Part shown: positions 50,716 to 60,979 of the stretch, piece after piece
How the letters are laid out: every line of letters begins with the position of its first letter
How positions within the stretch are numbered: the stretch's first letter is position 1
Source: Lysinibacillus sp. OF-1
GTDB taxonomy: Bacteria; Bacillota; Bacilli; Bacillales_A; Planococcaceae
Length of the DNA stretch: 64,000 nucleotides
Assembly (NCBI RefSeq): GCF_028356935.1
Contig: NZ_CP102798.1
Location: forward strand, 1,426,001-1,490,000
Reading direction: 5' to 3'
Made by a program: the position numbers and the translations under genes
Notes under the pieces: generated by a model
What the model saw: the letters and a program-made list of their open reading frames with translations, nothing else
What the model was told of the DNA's origin: nothing
Database searches by the model: none

Positions 50716-53487
50716 ATGAATTATTTTAAAAGAATAACGGGTACTGTAAAAGGAATAGCCAATAAGCGAATGATTTCACTGCTGTTATTTCTGACAATGT
50801 TTTTTTCACTCATGCCACAGTTTATGTTGTCGGCAAATGCGGATAGCGAAGTTACCCTGTTTGTATCACCCAGTACAGTTTCCAACGATACTGCTCCTAG
50901 AGCGGATGGCGCAACCTATGCCACGCTGCAGGGAGCGATAAATGCAGCCCAGAACAATGATACGATTGCTGTAACAGAAGATATAACGATGTCAACGACA
51001 ATTTCAATTATGAAAGATATTACGCTAATAGCTAGTGGAGGAAATTCCAAAATTACATTGGGTATTAATGCTAGTTTTTGGGTCCAGAATGGCTTTGATT
51101 TGACTTTGGGTGGAGGCTCGGATACTGAAGTACTTACGCTTACGGGTTCTCAGAGAACACTTATATCTGTTGCAAATGGCAATATTGTAGTAAACAACGG
51201 AGCAAAGCTTTTAGCAACTGGCACTGGGAATATGGTACTGGATTTATACGATCCGAAGGCGTCCGGAAAAATAACTGGCGGACATTTGGAATCTTCCGGA
51301 TCAATCGCCATTTCGATGACGAATGGTGCTACACTGGAGGAAATCAGTGGCGGAACTATCATTGGTAAAATGCACTCGTTATATATGTATGACGAAGGTA
51401 CAAAAGTCAATCTAATTTCGGGTGGCACTTTCAAAAATTTGGCTGCTGCTCCAGATAGGTGGGCAAATGTTCAGGTGGACGGTAAGGCACAAATTGGTGA
51501 GATTTCCAACGGTGATTTTTTTGCGGAACATGAGATTTCCGCTCTTCGCCTAATTCGAGGTGGAAAAATTGGGGAAATCAGCGGTGGGAGATTTATTTGT
51601 GCGTATACTGGACTTACTACTAATAAAGAAGGAAGAGGAGTTGACATTGTAGCATTGGACTATCCGTCAGGTATCGATGAAATATCAGGCGGAACTTTCG
51701 ACGGAGAGATAGGTGTTCTGCTGATCGAGGCCGGCGCTTATATTAACACGATAAGCGGAGGAACTTTTTCAGGTGGACAATCTGGCCTCCAAAATGATAT
51801 TGGCGGTACTATTGGTACCATTAACAATGCCGTTATCACTTCAACGAACATCGGTCTTCTGAATGTTGGCACGATTAATGAAATCGGCAGTGGCACAGAA
51901 ATCACTGGAGATTCTCTTGCCCTTTGGAACTATGCGTCGAATAATCCAAATGCTATTATCAAGCTCATCAGTGGGGGCAAATTTACCACCGTTAGCGCAT
52001 CTGGGGAAGCTTTTCTAAACGAAACCACAGTAAACTTGATTTCAGGCGGCATTTTCACTGGTGGGTTCTATGCAATCAATTCAACTACATCAAGCAGCAC
52101 TTCTCCTGCAAAAATCGGCACTATATCGGGAGGCGTTTTTTACGCCCAAACAACAGGTGGTGCAAGCCTTGTAGCTATCAAACTAGCCAATCCGTTAATT
52201 TTGGAGCCTGCTTTAATTACTAATAAGGGGGTAGCGCGTTTTTGGGGAAACGGAGGCAGTATTTTTAATGATGAATCCCTTGTAATCTACCCAGCAGGTT
52301 ATCATATGAGTACTGCTACTGAAGCGGTAAGCAGTATTGCAGGTGTAGAATTTAAATATTTGACAAAGTCACTTTATACGGTAACCTTTAATTCCAACGG
52401 TGGTTCTGTAGTGGCAGAAAAAACGGATATACCCCTAGGTAGCCTTATAACCGAGCCAACGTTACCGACCAAAAGTGGCTATACATTCAGCGGTTGGTAT
52501 AAAGAAGATTCCCTAACCAATGCATGGGACTTTGCTATAGATACTGTTACCGACAACATTACGTTATACGCAAAATGGATAAGTAAAGGTGGTAGTGGTA
52601 GCGGTAATGGCAGTGGCAGTGGCGATGGCAGTGGTACACCTACGGCAACATTACTAGTTCAAGGCATAGACAAGCAAACCGGGGAAATTATTTATAGTAA
52701 AAGTTCAAGTATTACAGTTGGCAGCACAGTAACTATAAACGCCCCGGCTATTGAGAGTTATCAATTGGATGCAGGCAGTAAAAGGACGGAAACGATAACG
52801 ATCAAATCAGGTGAAAACAAGGTTGTATTCTACTATAACAAGAACACAGTCGCTATCCCTGAGCTTGAAACCGGTGAGCATATCAAGTATATCAATGGCT
52901 ACCCTGACGGCAACGTAAAGCCAGAAAGCTCAATCACAAGAGCGGAAGCAGCAGCAATATTTTTCAGACTGATAAAAGACGAAAATAAGAATACGGCTGT
53001 AAGTGGAAAGTTCAGCGATGTCGGTGGCGGCACATGGTATGAACAGTCGGTCAATTACCTTGCAAGTCAAGGTATACTGAAAGGGTATGGGGATGGCACG
53101 TTCAAACCTAGACAGACAATCACAAGAGCGGAATTTGCAGCCATAGCCTCAAGATTTGATAACCTGTTAACAAGCGAAAACACTTCGTTCAATGATGTGC
53201 CAATCAATCATTGGGCGGCAGAGTATATTGACAGCGCGTATACTAAGGGTTGGATTAATGGCTATCCTGACGGCAGCTTTAGACCAGCAAGTTCAATCAC
53301 CCGCGCGGAAGTTGTGAAAATTGTAAACACCATGTTAAACCGCAAAATCGAACTTAACGATATTCCATCGGACGCGCCGCAATACAAGGATTTAAATAAA
53401 ACACATTGGGCATATTGCCACATCATAGAAGCGTCTACAGAGCATACCTACACACGTAAGGAAAACGGCTATGAGCTGTGGAAATAG
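50716..53487 (+). CDS. Secreted SLH-anchored surface protein with beta-helix, InlB-type and MucBP-like domains
   Basis: 923 residues, GGAGG 8-10 nt before the ATG. A signal peptide ends near SANA (residue 42). Residues about 60-540 are rich in repeated ISGGTF-like units (at least eight), as in right-handed beta-helix adhesins. An InlB-type B-repeat follows (about 553-620: YTVTFNSNGGSV ... GYTFSGWYKE ... ITLYAKW), then a Gly/Ser linker, a MucBP-like domain (about 640-712) and three SLH modules (about 715-900) with ITRAE motifs that bind wall polymers. The C-terminal tail TRKENGYELWK is typical of clostridial SLH proteins. Codon use is less AT-rich than the neighbours. Probably a transferred, phase-variable adhesin. 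Confidence 0.9.
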   Translation: MNYFKRITGTVKGIANKRMISLLLFLTMFFSLMPQFMLSANADSEVTLFVSPSTVSNDTAPRADGATYATLQGAINAAQNNDTIAVTEDITMSTTISIMKDITLIASGGNSKITLGINASFWVQNGFDLTLGGGSDTEVLTLTGSQRTLISVANGNIVVNNGAKLLATGTGNMVLDLYDPKASGKITGGHLESSGSIAISMTNGATLEEISGGTIIGKMHSLYMYDEGTKVNLISGGTFKNLAAAPDRWANVQVDGKAQIGEISNGDFFAEHEISALRLIRGGKIGEISGGRFICAYTGLTTNKEGRGVDIVALDYPSGIDEISGGTFDGEIGVLLIEAGAYINTISGGTFSGGQSGLQNDIGGTIGTINNAVITSTNIGLLNVGTINEIGSGTEITGDSLALWNYASNNPNAIIKLISGGKFTTVSASGEAFLNETTVNLISGGIFTGGFYAINSTTSSSTSPAKIGTISGGVFYAQTTGGASLVAIKLANPLILEPALITNKGVARFWGNGGSIFNDESLVIYPAGYHMSTATEAVSSIAGVEFKYLTKSLYTVTFNSNGGSVVAEKTDIPLGSLITEPTLPTKSGYTFSGWYKEDSLTNAWDFAIDTVTDNITLYAKWISKGGSGSGNGSGSGDGSGTPTATLLVQGIDKQTGEIIYSKSSSITVGSTVTINAPAIESYQLDAGSKRTETITIKSGENKVVFYYNKNTVAIPELETGEHIKYINGYPDGNVKPESSITRAEAAAIFFRLIKDENKNTAVSGKFSDVGGGTWYEQSVNYLASQGILKGYGDGTFKPRQTITRAEFAAIASRFDNLLTSENTSFNDVPINHWAAEYIDSAYTKGWINGYPDGSFRPASSITRAEVVKIVNTMLNRKIELNDIPSDAPQYKDLNKTHWAYCHIIEASTEHTYTRKENGYELWK

Positions 53488-53689
53488 TAAAGTAATTATT
53501 TTCTATTATTTTACTCTGCATGTTTCGATCTATGTGCCGAAAGAAAAAACAAAATCAGCGGAGGAGACCTTAAATTTGATATAATGATCGTTCTTCCGTT
53601 GAATTGTTAAAAGCATAGATAAATAAACTGGTGATAGGTATGCAACAAGAGTTCGATTAGGGGAAATTGATCTGGCTGATTCTCATATT

Positions 53690-54040
53690 CGAAAGTGAAC
53701 TGCGCCGAATTGTTAGATCCACTCTAACAATTAGAGGTGCAGTTTTTCTATGGATAAATTTACTGCTGAGGAAAAATTAGGAGCCGTTTTACGCTATTTA
53801 AACGGCAAAGAAGGTTATAGAGAAATGGGGGAAATTATCATCTGCTGATAATACCCTATTGAATCGTTTCTTCTGCATTAAAATCTGAAACGTTCTATAT
53901 AGACAATTGAAAGCGTACTATGACGGCAATCGTCAAACAAACTGTCAAAGACTATATAAATTTTGATAATGATATCCGAATACAAGCGACACTAAACAAC
54001 CAGTCGCCGATTTAGTACCGACAACTGATTGGATAATGCT
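53690..54040 (+). mobile_element. IS3-type insertion sequence with internal deletion
   Basis: After an end-like stretch (GAACTGCGCC at about 53698), an OrfA start reads MDKFTAEEKLGAVLRYLNGK and then stops. About 100 bp later the end of OrfB appears: KAYYDGNRQTNCQ, then FDNDIRIQATLNNQSPI and YRQLIG, with frameshift and stop. The middle of the transposase is gone. It forms the right border of the recombinase/surface-protein island. The stretch 53488-53690 shows nothing clear. Confidence 0.65.
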
Positions 54041-54097
54041 TTTTGATCCCTGTCTTATATTGGGGCAGTCTCAAATTGATTCATCAGGACGCTACTT

Positions 54098-54652
54098 TTA
54101 TTTTTGTTGCTGCCATTCACTTACAAGCATGCCGTATGCAACATGATCCACATAATGGTCATAGAGCCATTCTGCTGAGCGAATCGTACCTTCTTTTATT
54201 AGGCCAAGTCGTTCGGGTATTGCACGGCTTTTGTGATTGGTTTCAGCAACACGAATTTCCACTTTATGCAGCTGCAATGTTTCAAAGGCATATTGTAAGA
54301 GAGCTTTTACCGTTTTTGTCATAATGCCATGTCCCTGAGCACCTTCACTTAGCCAATAGCCGATCGTACCAATGTTATTATTCGGATTAATGGCATTAAA
54401 GCCAGCTATGCCGACGATTTCATGGTTAAAAAGAATAACGAGGGAGAGACTACTTTTTGATTCATGTCCTTTAATACAGCCCTCAATATAAGCTTTCGTG
54501 TCTGCCACTTCCTTCGTGTAATCCAACCATGGTAGCCATTCTTTTAGATACTCTCTAGAGGCATCTGTTAAGGCAAAAACCTTTTCTGCATCCTCCAAGG
54601 TGATTGTACGTAAAGATAGATCTTGGTCAATGGTTATTTGCATCTTGTGCAC
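54098..54652 (-). CDS. GNAT acetyltransferase, RimJ/RimL type
   Basis: 184 residues. MQITIDQDLSLRTITLEDAEKVFALTD, IGTIGYWLSEGAQGHGIMTKTVKALLQYAFE (G-x-x-x-G-x-G-I-M-T core) and VEIRVAETNHKSRAIPERLGLIKEG match acetylases of ribosomal-protein N-termini and related enzymes. GGGAGGTGC precedes the ATG. It follows the chemoreceptor gene by 7 nt and may be co-transcribed with it. Confidence 0.9.
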   Translation of the reverse strand: MHKMQITIDQDLSLRTITLEDAEKVFALTDASREYLKEWLPWLDYTKEVADTKAYIEGCIKGHESKSSLSLVILFNHEIVGIAGFNAINPNNNIGTIGYWLSEGAQGHGIMTKTVKALLQYAFETLQLHKVEIRVAETNHKSRAIPERLGLIKEGTIRSAEWLYDHYVDHVAYGMLVSEWQQQK

Positions 54653-54659
54653 CTCCCAA

Positions 54660-55484
54660 TTATTTTAATGCATCGTGCATAAAGCCCTTCATTTCGCGGC
54701 TTAGTACAGTCAGCTCTTCAATGATTTCGCTAAAATCCTGTACAAGCTGTGCTTGCTCATTCGTTGCATCATTGATTTGTCCCATATTTTGCTTTAAGTT
54801 TTCAAGATTTCTATTAATATTACGTAAGGAAGATTCTATATTTTCGGTAGCACTAGATGTCTCAAAGGACAATTTTCGAACTTCCTGTGCCACAATATTA
54901 AAGCCAGCACCATGCTGTCCAGCGCGAGCAGCCTCTATGGATGCATTTAAACCAAGTAAATTGGTTTGGCGGGAAATGCTTTTGATTAAATCCGTTACGG
55001 CATTGGTTTTTTCTGAATCTTCTAGGGCATGCTGTGCCTGCTTATTTATTTCCTCACTAGTAGCCGCTAATTCCTCTGAATGGGAAGCGATTGTGTGGAC
55101 TTTATCTTGTAGGCTATTGACGATATTATCCATAGTACTCATATAATCTTCGAGTTTAAGCTCATTATCTATTGGTAGGCCAAATGCTAAGGCACCTACT
55201 ACTTGACCATTTTCACGAATGGGGAATGAAAAAGCATTGATTGCTACGCCGTAAACATCCTTTGGTATAACCACATCTGCATTTTGTCCGTTAAAGGCAA
55301 TGTAAACATTTTGGTCATTAGCATTTACTTTTTGTCCATCATGATAGCCTGAATCTACACGTTTCCCCGCTAAATACTTGATGACTGTTTCACTATCCTT
55401 TTCAATAACAGCTACAATGGCTTCTTGCTTTAATGCAAGGTGAATATAAGGTGCTGCAAGGGCTAAAGCTTCAATAATTTTCAT
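54660..55484 (-). CDS. Soluble (cytoplasmic) chemoreceptor
   Basis: 274 residues from the ATG at 55484, with GGAGG 8 nt upstream. There is no membrane segment. The first 125 residues form a small Cache/PAS-like sensor ([26 protein letters not shown] ... [17 protein letters not shown]). A short signalling domain follows, with [37 protein letters not shown] (E-A-A-R-A-G core). There are few methylation-helix heptads, so it belongs to the short cytoplasmic class. Confidence 0.88.
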   Translation of the reverse strand: MKIIEALALAAPYIHLALKQEAIVAVIEKDSETVIKYLAGKRVDSGYHDGQKVNANDQNVYIAFNGQNADVVIPKDVYGVAINAFSFPIRENGQVVGALAFGLPIDNELKLEDYMSTMDNIVNSLQDKVHTIASHSEELAATSEEINKQAQHALEDSEKTNAVTDLIKSISRQTNLLGLNASIEAARAGQHGAGFNIVAQEVRKLSFETSSATENIESSLRNINRNLENLKQNMGQINDATNEQAQLVQDFSEIIEELTVLSREMKGFMHDALK

Positions 55485-55784
55485 AAAAATTCCTCCAAGT
55501 CTAGTCAATGAAAAATGGTTGTGTCATCTGTATTCATTGTGACAATGGTTCTAGATGATTACCTTTACTGTAGCATAATATTTGCCAAGTCAAAATAGTA
55601 AATTCCTTTTTATAAATAGCTTTTAAAAAGAGAGTTGGCGTGTTTTGAATGTCAATTAAAATTTGCTTTTTCCGGGTGAAAATGGTGATGAATTTGTCTA
55701 TTATTTGACGGAGGGATCGTGTGTTTTACGAAATATTGTATTAGAATAATAGTAGTATGTTGAAGAGCTGAAGGAGAGAGAGTC

Positions 55785-56990
55785 ATGGAATATATACAAA
55801 AAGGCACGAGAGCGTTTCATAAAGCAAACTGGGCCTTATTTTTGGCAGGCTTTATTACTTTTGCAAATCTCTATATAACGCAGCCATTACTACCGACATT
55901 TGCAGATGTGTTTCACGTCTCGCCAGCTGTAGCAAGTTTATCTCTTTCTGTCACTACCTTTGCCTTAGCAGTGAGTTTAATTATTGTTAGTTCTTTATCT
56001 GAGGCATGGGGAAGAAAATCATTGATGACGATTTCTATTTTTGCAGCCTCTGTATTGACAGTGGCACTAGCTTTTTCACCTAACTTTGAAATAATTTTAG
56101 GATTGCGTGTGCTACAAGGCATCGTTTTTGCAGGTTTACCGGCAATTGCCATGGCTTATTTGGGGGAGGAAATGGAACCAGCAAGCTTAGGTGTTGCCAT
56201 GGGCTTATACATTAGTGGTAATTCTGTGGGAGGGCTTAGTGGACGAGTCATTATCGGGACATTAACGGACCATTATAACTGGCATATAGGGATGATGGTG
56301 CTAGGAGGAATTAGCCTTTTTGTCAGTGTGTTGTTTGTCTGGATGCTGCCAAGCTCCAAGCATTTTAGCCCACGTCCTTTACAATTAAAAGCATTAACTA
56401 AAACGCTGTTGCAACATCTGAAGGACCCTTCTATGTTGTGTCTATATGGTATAGGATTTGTTCTAATGGGAAGCTTTGTCACACTTTATAACTATATTGG
56501 CTTTCAATTAATGGCCCCTCCCTATAATTTGAGCGCGACCATTGTAGGCTGGATATTTGTCATATACCTAGTAGGGACATTTAGTTCAGCATGGTTTGGT
56601 AGCCTAGCCGATCGTTACGGACGCCAACAAATGTTATTACTAGCCATTGCCATTATGTTGGCAGGAGCCATAGTAACACTTAATGGGCTCCTTACTTTAA
56701 AAATTATCGGCATTACGGTGTTTACCTTTGGCTTTTTTGCAGCTCATTCTATCGCGAGTGGCTGGGTGAGTAGACGGGCAACACATGATAAAGCGCAAGC
56801 ATCATCCCTTTATTTATTTTTTTATTATGTTGGTTCGAGTGTTGGCGGGACAGTAGGTGGTGTTTTTTGGATGAAGTATGGCTGGGTAGGTGTGATCGCC
56901 ATGATTGCTCTATTTTTACTAATTGCTTGCGTGTTATCTTTCTTATTGAAGGAATTAATTGCTAAGCAACATGCAATAACCACTCTATAG
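55785..56990 (+). CDS. MFS transporter (YnfM-like)
   Basis: 401 residues with 12 membrane segments. The N-terminal half shows FANLYITQPLLPTFADVFHVSP and the loop EAWGRKSL, and the second half SLADRYGRQQML (MFS motif A). Such drug:proton or sugar efflux carriers have broad substrates. GAAGGAGAG precedes the ATG. The 276-bp spacer upstream (55509-55784) shows no clear signal beyond AT-rich promoter-like sequence. Confidence 0.92.
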   Translation: MEYIQKGTRAFHKANWALFLAGFITFANLYITQPLLPTFADVFHVSPAVASLSLSVTTFALAVSLIIVSSLSEAWGRKSLMTISIFAASVLTVALAFSPNFEIILGLRVLQGIVFAGLPAIAMAYLGEEMEPASLGVAMGLYISGNSVGGLSGRVIIGTLTDHYNWHIGMMVLGGISLFVSVLFVWMLPSSKHFSPRPLQLKALTKTLLQHLKDPSMLCLYGIGFVLMGSFVTLYNYIGFQLMAPPYNLSATIVGWIFVIYLVGTFSSAWFGSLADRYGRQQMLLLAIAIMLAGAIVTLNGLLTLKIIGITVFTFGFFAAHSIASGWVSRRATHDKAQASSLYLFFYYVGSSVGGTVGGVFWMKYGWVGVIAMIALFLLIACVLSFLLKELIAKQHAITTL

Positions 56991-57014
56991 TACTAAATGA
57001 TGTGAGGTGTCGTT

Positions 57015-57743
57015 TTGCAGGAATTACTTTTGTACTTTTTTATTATACTAACAGCTTCCATTTTGCAAACAAGTACGGGGTTTGGTTTTTCTATCATGGC
57101 CACCCCTTTTTTACTGTTGCTTTTTTCTCCGCAAGAGGCAATGCAAATAAATATCGTACTGTCCCTTGTTATTTCATGTTCTCTCATTTGGAAGGTGAGG
57201 CATGATATTGATGTCGCTTTGCTGAAGAAGATAATAATTGGTAGTGTTGTGGGCGCTCCTTTTGGCAGTATTTTATTTGCCTTAGTCGATGTCACGACAT
57301 TTAAACTTATTATCGCCATCCTCTTAATAGGTCTTACGTTTCTCTTGATGAAAAATCTCTCCATTCAACAAACAAGTGGTAGAGATTATGGCGTTGGTTT
57401 AATCTCAGGAATGTTTACAACAAGTATTGGTATGGCAGGGCCGCCATTGTTGCTGTATTTTGCGAGCACCCATCGAAATAAGGAAACCATTAGAGCTATT
57501 TCACTAGCCTATTATATTTTTATCTATCTTATTAGTTTACTATCTCAAGTCACTGTTGAGGGCACAAGTAAACTGGTTTGGATTTATAGTCTGTATGCCT
57601 TGCCTATTGTTTTCATCGGCCTTATTTTAGGACAAATCTTGTTTACTAGGCTCAATCAAAAGCTATTTAAATCATTAATTTATCTTCTTTTAATAGCAGC
57701 AGGTATGATTTTATTGATACAAACTATATGGACGATGCTATAA
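57015..57743 (+). CDS. TauE/SafE family permease (sulfite exporter family)
   Basis: 242 residues with seven to eight membrane segments from a TTG start with GAGGTG upstream. Two-fold repeated motifs STGFGFSIMATPFLLLLFSP and FTTSIGMAGPPLLLYFAS mark the family, which exports sulfite, sulfoacetate or other organosulfur anions. It follows the MFS gene by 24 nt, so the two are probably co-transcribed. Confidence 0.9.
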   Translation: MQELLLYFFIILTASILQTSTGFGFSIMATPFLLLLFSPQEAMQINIVLSLVISCSLIWKVRHDIDVALLKKIIIGSVVGAPFGSILFALVDVTTFKLIIAILLIGLTFLLMKNLSIQQTSGRDYGVGLISGMFTTSIGMAGPPLLLYFASTHRNKETIRAISLAYYIFIYLISLLSQVTVEGTSKLVWIYSLYALPIVFIGLILGQILFTRLNQKLFKSLIYLLLIAAGMILLIQTIWTML

Positions 57744-57747
57744 AAAA

Positions 57748-57776
57748 GAATGGAAGAGAATATTTATCTTCCATTC
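57748..57776. terminator. Terminator hairpin abutting repeat copy D
   Basis: GAATGGAAGA / TCTTCCATTC with a 9-nt loop. On the minus strand it is followed by TTTTTTAT, so it terminates transcription coming from fabI, from which it is separated by the repeat. Confidence 0.75.
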
Positions 57777-57919
57777 TCATAGTGTTGAGAAACAAAACCA
57801 TCCATAGCATTTTTGTGAAAGGTGAAAAAGGATTTCCGTTGGAGGCTACTTGCTTTCCTGTGGGCGAGCGCTGAGCTACTTCCTACGCTACCGCTCAGAG
57901 GCTTGCCTGTCTCGCTATA
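57777..57919 (-). repeat. Dispersed repeat, copy D (right part only, inverted)
   Basis: Begins CATAGTGTTGAGAAAC at 57778, the reverse complement of the right tip of copies A-C, and continues through AGGTGAAAAAGGATTTCCGTTG, GGCTACTTGCTTTCC and GTGGGCGAGCGC to GCCTGTCTCGCTAT, where it stops 3 bp from the fabI stop codon. About 140 of 500 bp remain. Confidence 0.85.
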
Positions 57920-57922
57920 TAG

Positions 57923-58705
57923 TTAACCCATAATATTGTAGCCAGCGTCGATGTAAATTGTTTCACCAGTTACACCACGTGATAGGTGAGATAGCATAAC
58001 AATCGTCATATCGGCTACTTCGTCTTGTTGAACATTCCGTTTTAATGGAGCTGTTTCTTCAATTTTGTGTAAAATGGTATTAAAAGAAGGTACACCTTTT
58101 GCAGCAAGTGTACGAATAGCTCCAGCTGAAATGGCATTGACACGAATATTATCCTGACCAATATCAGCAGCAAGATAGCGCATGGAAGCCTCTAATGCAG
58201 CTTTTGCTACACCCATAACATTATAGCCATCAAGCACACGTTCAGCCCCTAAGTAACTCATCGTGACAATAGAGCCACCTTCTGTCATATACGGATGAGC
58301 CGCTTTTGCTGTTGAAATAAGTGAATAAGCACTTGTATCTTGTGCAAATGCATAGCCTTCACGAGTTGTTTCAAGGAAGCGGTTGTGTAAGTCTTCGGCG
58401 TGGGCAAAAGCTACTGAATGCACAATACCATGAATAACGCCAACCTTTGAGCCGATTTCATCGAAAGCCGCTTTTGTACTGTCATCACTATTTACATCGC
58501 ATTGCACGATGAGTGAATCAGAATGGCCAATTGTGTCTAATTGCTTTTGTAATTTCTTTAATGAGCGTTCTTGTCGATAGGTGAAAATAACATTTGCACC
58601 TACGTCAAATAAGCGTTTCGCAATGCCCCAAGCAATACTACGATCATTTGCTACACCCATAACTACAATGTTTTTATCTTTTAATTGTAATAAATTATCC
58701 ATCAT
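57923..58705 (-). CDS. fabI: Enoyl-[acyl-carrier-protein] reductase (NADH)
   Basis: 260 residues from the ATG at 58705, preceded by AAGGAG at 9 nt; longer forms lack a site. It reduces the enoyl-ACP double bond in the last step of each fatty-acid elongation cycle. Rossmann start VVMGVANDRSIAWGIA and the catalytic pair Tyr-x6-Lys in GYNVMGVAKAALEAS are present, with the first catalytic Tyr in SYLGAERVLDGY. Target of triclosan in relatives. Single gene. Confidence 0.94.
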   Translation of the reverse strand: MMDNLLQLKDKNIVVMGVANDRSIAWGIAKRLFDVGANVIFTYRQERSLKKLQKQLDTIGHSDSLIVQCDVNSDDSTKAAFDEIGSKVGVIHGIVHSVAFAHAEDLHNRFLETTREGYAFAQDTSAYSLISTAKAAHPYMTEGGSIVTMSYLGAERVLDGYNVMGVAKAALEASMRYLAADIGQDNIRVNAISAGAIRTLAAKGVPSFNTILHKIEETAPLKRNVQQDEVADMTIVMLSHLSRGVTGETIYIDAGYNIMG

Positions 58706-58825
58706 TATAAAGAACTCCTTTGCGAGATAATATCTGTTATTAGTACCAACTACTAAAATCTTATCATACATAAAATATCGTTGCAATAACAAGATGAAAA
58801 GAGAAGTCGTTTCATAAGCAAAAAA

Positions 58826-58855
58826 AATTCATCTCTTTCTTATGAGAGACGAATT
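58826..58855 (-). terminator. Terminator of the 58871-59464 gene
   Basis: AATTCATCTCT / AGAGACGAATT, one mismatch, with a T-run on the minus strand. Confidence 0.75.
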
Positions 58856-58870
58856 AAAGATAGTCCTATT

Positions 58871-59464
58871 TTATTTGTTACCATGCTGTTCATACAGATA
58901 TACTGCTCGATTAACAGCACTGCTGACGGTGATTCTAAAGCTATTTTGTGAGCGAATGACTTGAGCTAGTATTTTGATTGCTCTTGTTTGATCTCGGTGG
59001 AATATAGCATTGTCTGTTTGAAAATCATCCTCTAAATGAGCGAGAAAATATGGTTTTAAGTGTTGAGGGAGTAATAAATCAGCTTCAGAGCTTTTTTCAA
59101 GCGTATTGTACACCCACAGGTCTATTGCATTTGCTAATTGGAAAGCGACAAAATACTGTAAATCATCATTCTCAAATTCTTTTGTTTTTTGAATTATTTG
59201 AATCTTTTTGAGCTCGTCTATTAAAAATGTATTGATGGAATAGTTAATTGCTTTAGAAGGATTGAGAATGAGTTCATCGGTGAACTGAGATTTTAAGAAA
59301 ACCCAGTTATTTAACACGATGGCCCATGAATCTAGTGTATTCAAACATTTAGCACAAACATCTGGAAAAACTGGTTGCCATTTAGCAGCAAGATTTTTAA
59401 ATAAATTCATATGGTCTTGATTAATAAGAAATAAACTATGTTCAACTTGTAGCTGCTTAAACAT
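58871..59464 (-). CDS. Hypothetical helical protein
   Basis: 197 residues from the ATG at 59464, with GGAGGA 5-8 nt upstream. No signal peptide or membrane segment. It appears all-helical (CLNTLDSWAIVLNNWVFLKSQF, DLQYFVAFQLANAIDLWVYNTLEK, SSAVNRAVYLYEQHG). I recognise no family. Single gene between fabI and fer. Confidence 0.65.
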   Translation of the reverse strand: MFKQLQVEHSLFLINQDHMNLFKNLAAKWQPVFPDVCAKCLNTLDSWAIVLNNWVFLKSQFTDELILNPSKAINYSINTFLIDELKKIQIIQKTKEFENDDLQYFVAFQLANAIDLWVYNTLEKSSEADLLLPQHLKPYFLAHLEDDFQTDNAIFHRDQTRAIKILAQVIRSQNSFRITVSSAVNRAVYLYEQHGNK

Positions 59465-59544
59465 TATCATTCCTCCAATAGATTGGTATGTATAGCAATA
59501 GACCATATGATTATCTCTTGATGCAAATATTTAATACACATAAG

Positions 59545-59570
59545 AAGGCACCCAAAGTAGGATGCCTTTT
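59545..59570 (-). terminator. Probable terminator of fer
   Basis: AAGGCA..CC / GG.TGCCTT stem about 25 bp past the ferredoxin stop; the T-run is weak. Confidence 0.5.
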
Positions 59571-59592
59571 AGGGTATACATTTACTTGAAGA

Positions 59593-60979
<1,387 letters not shown>

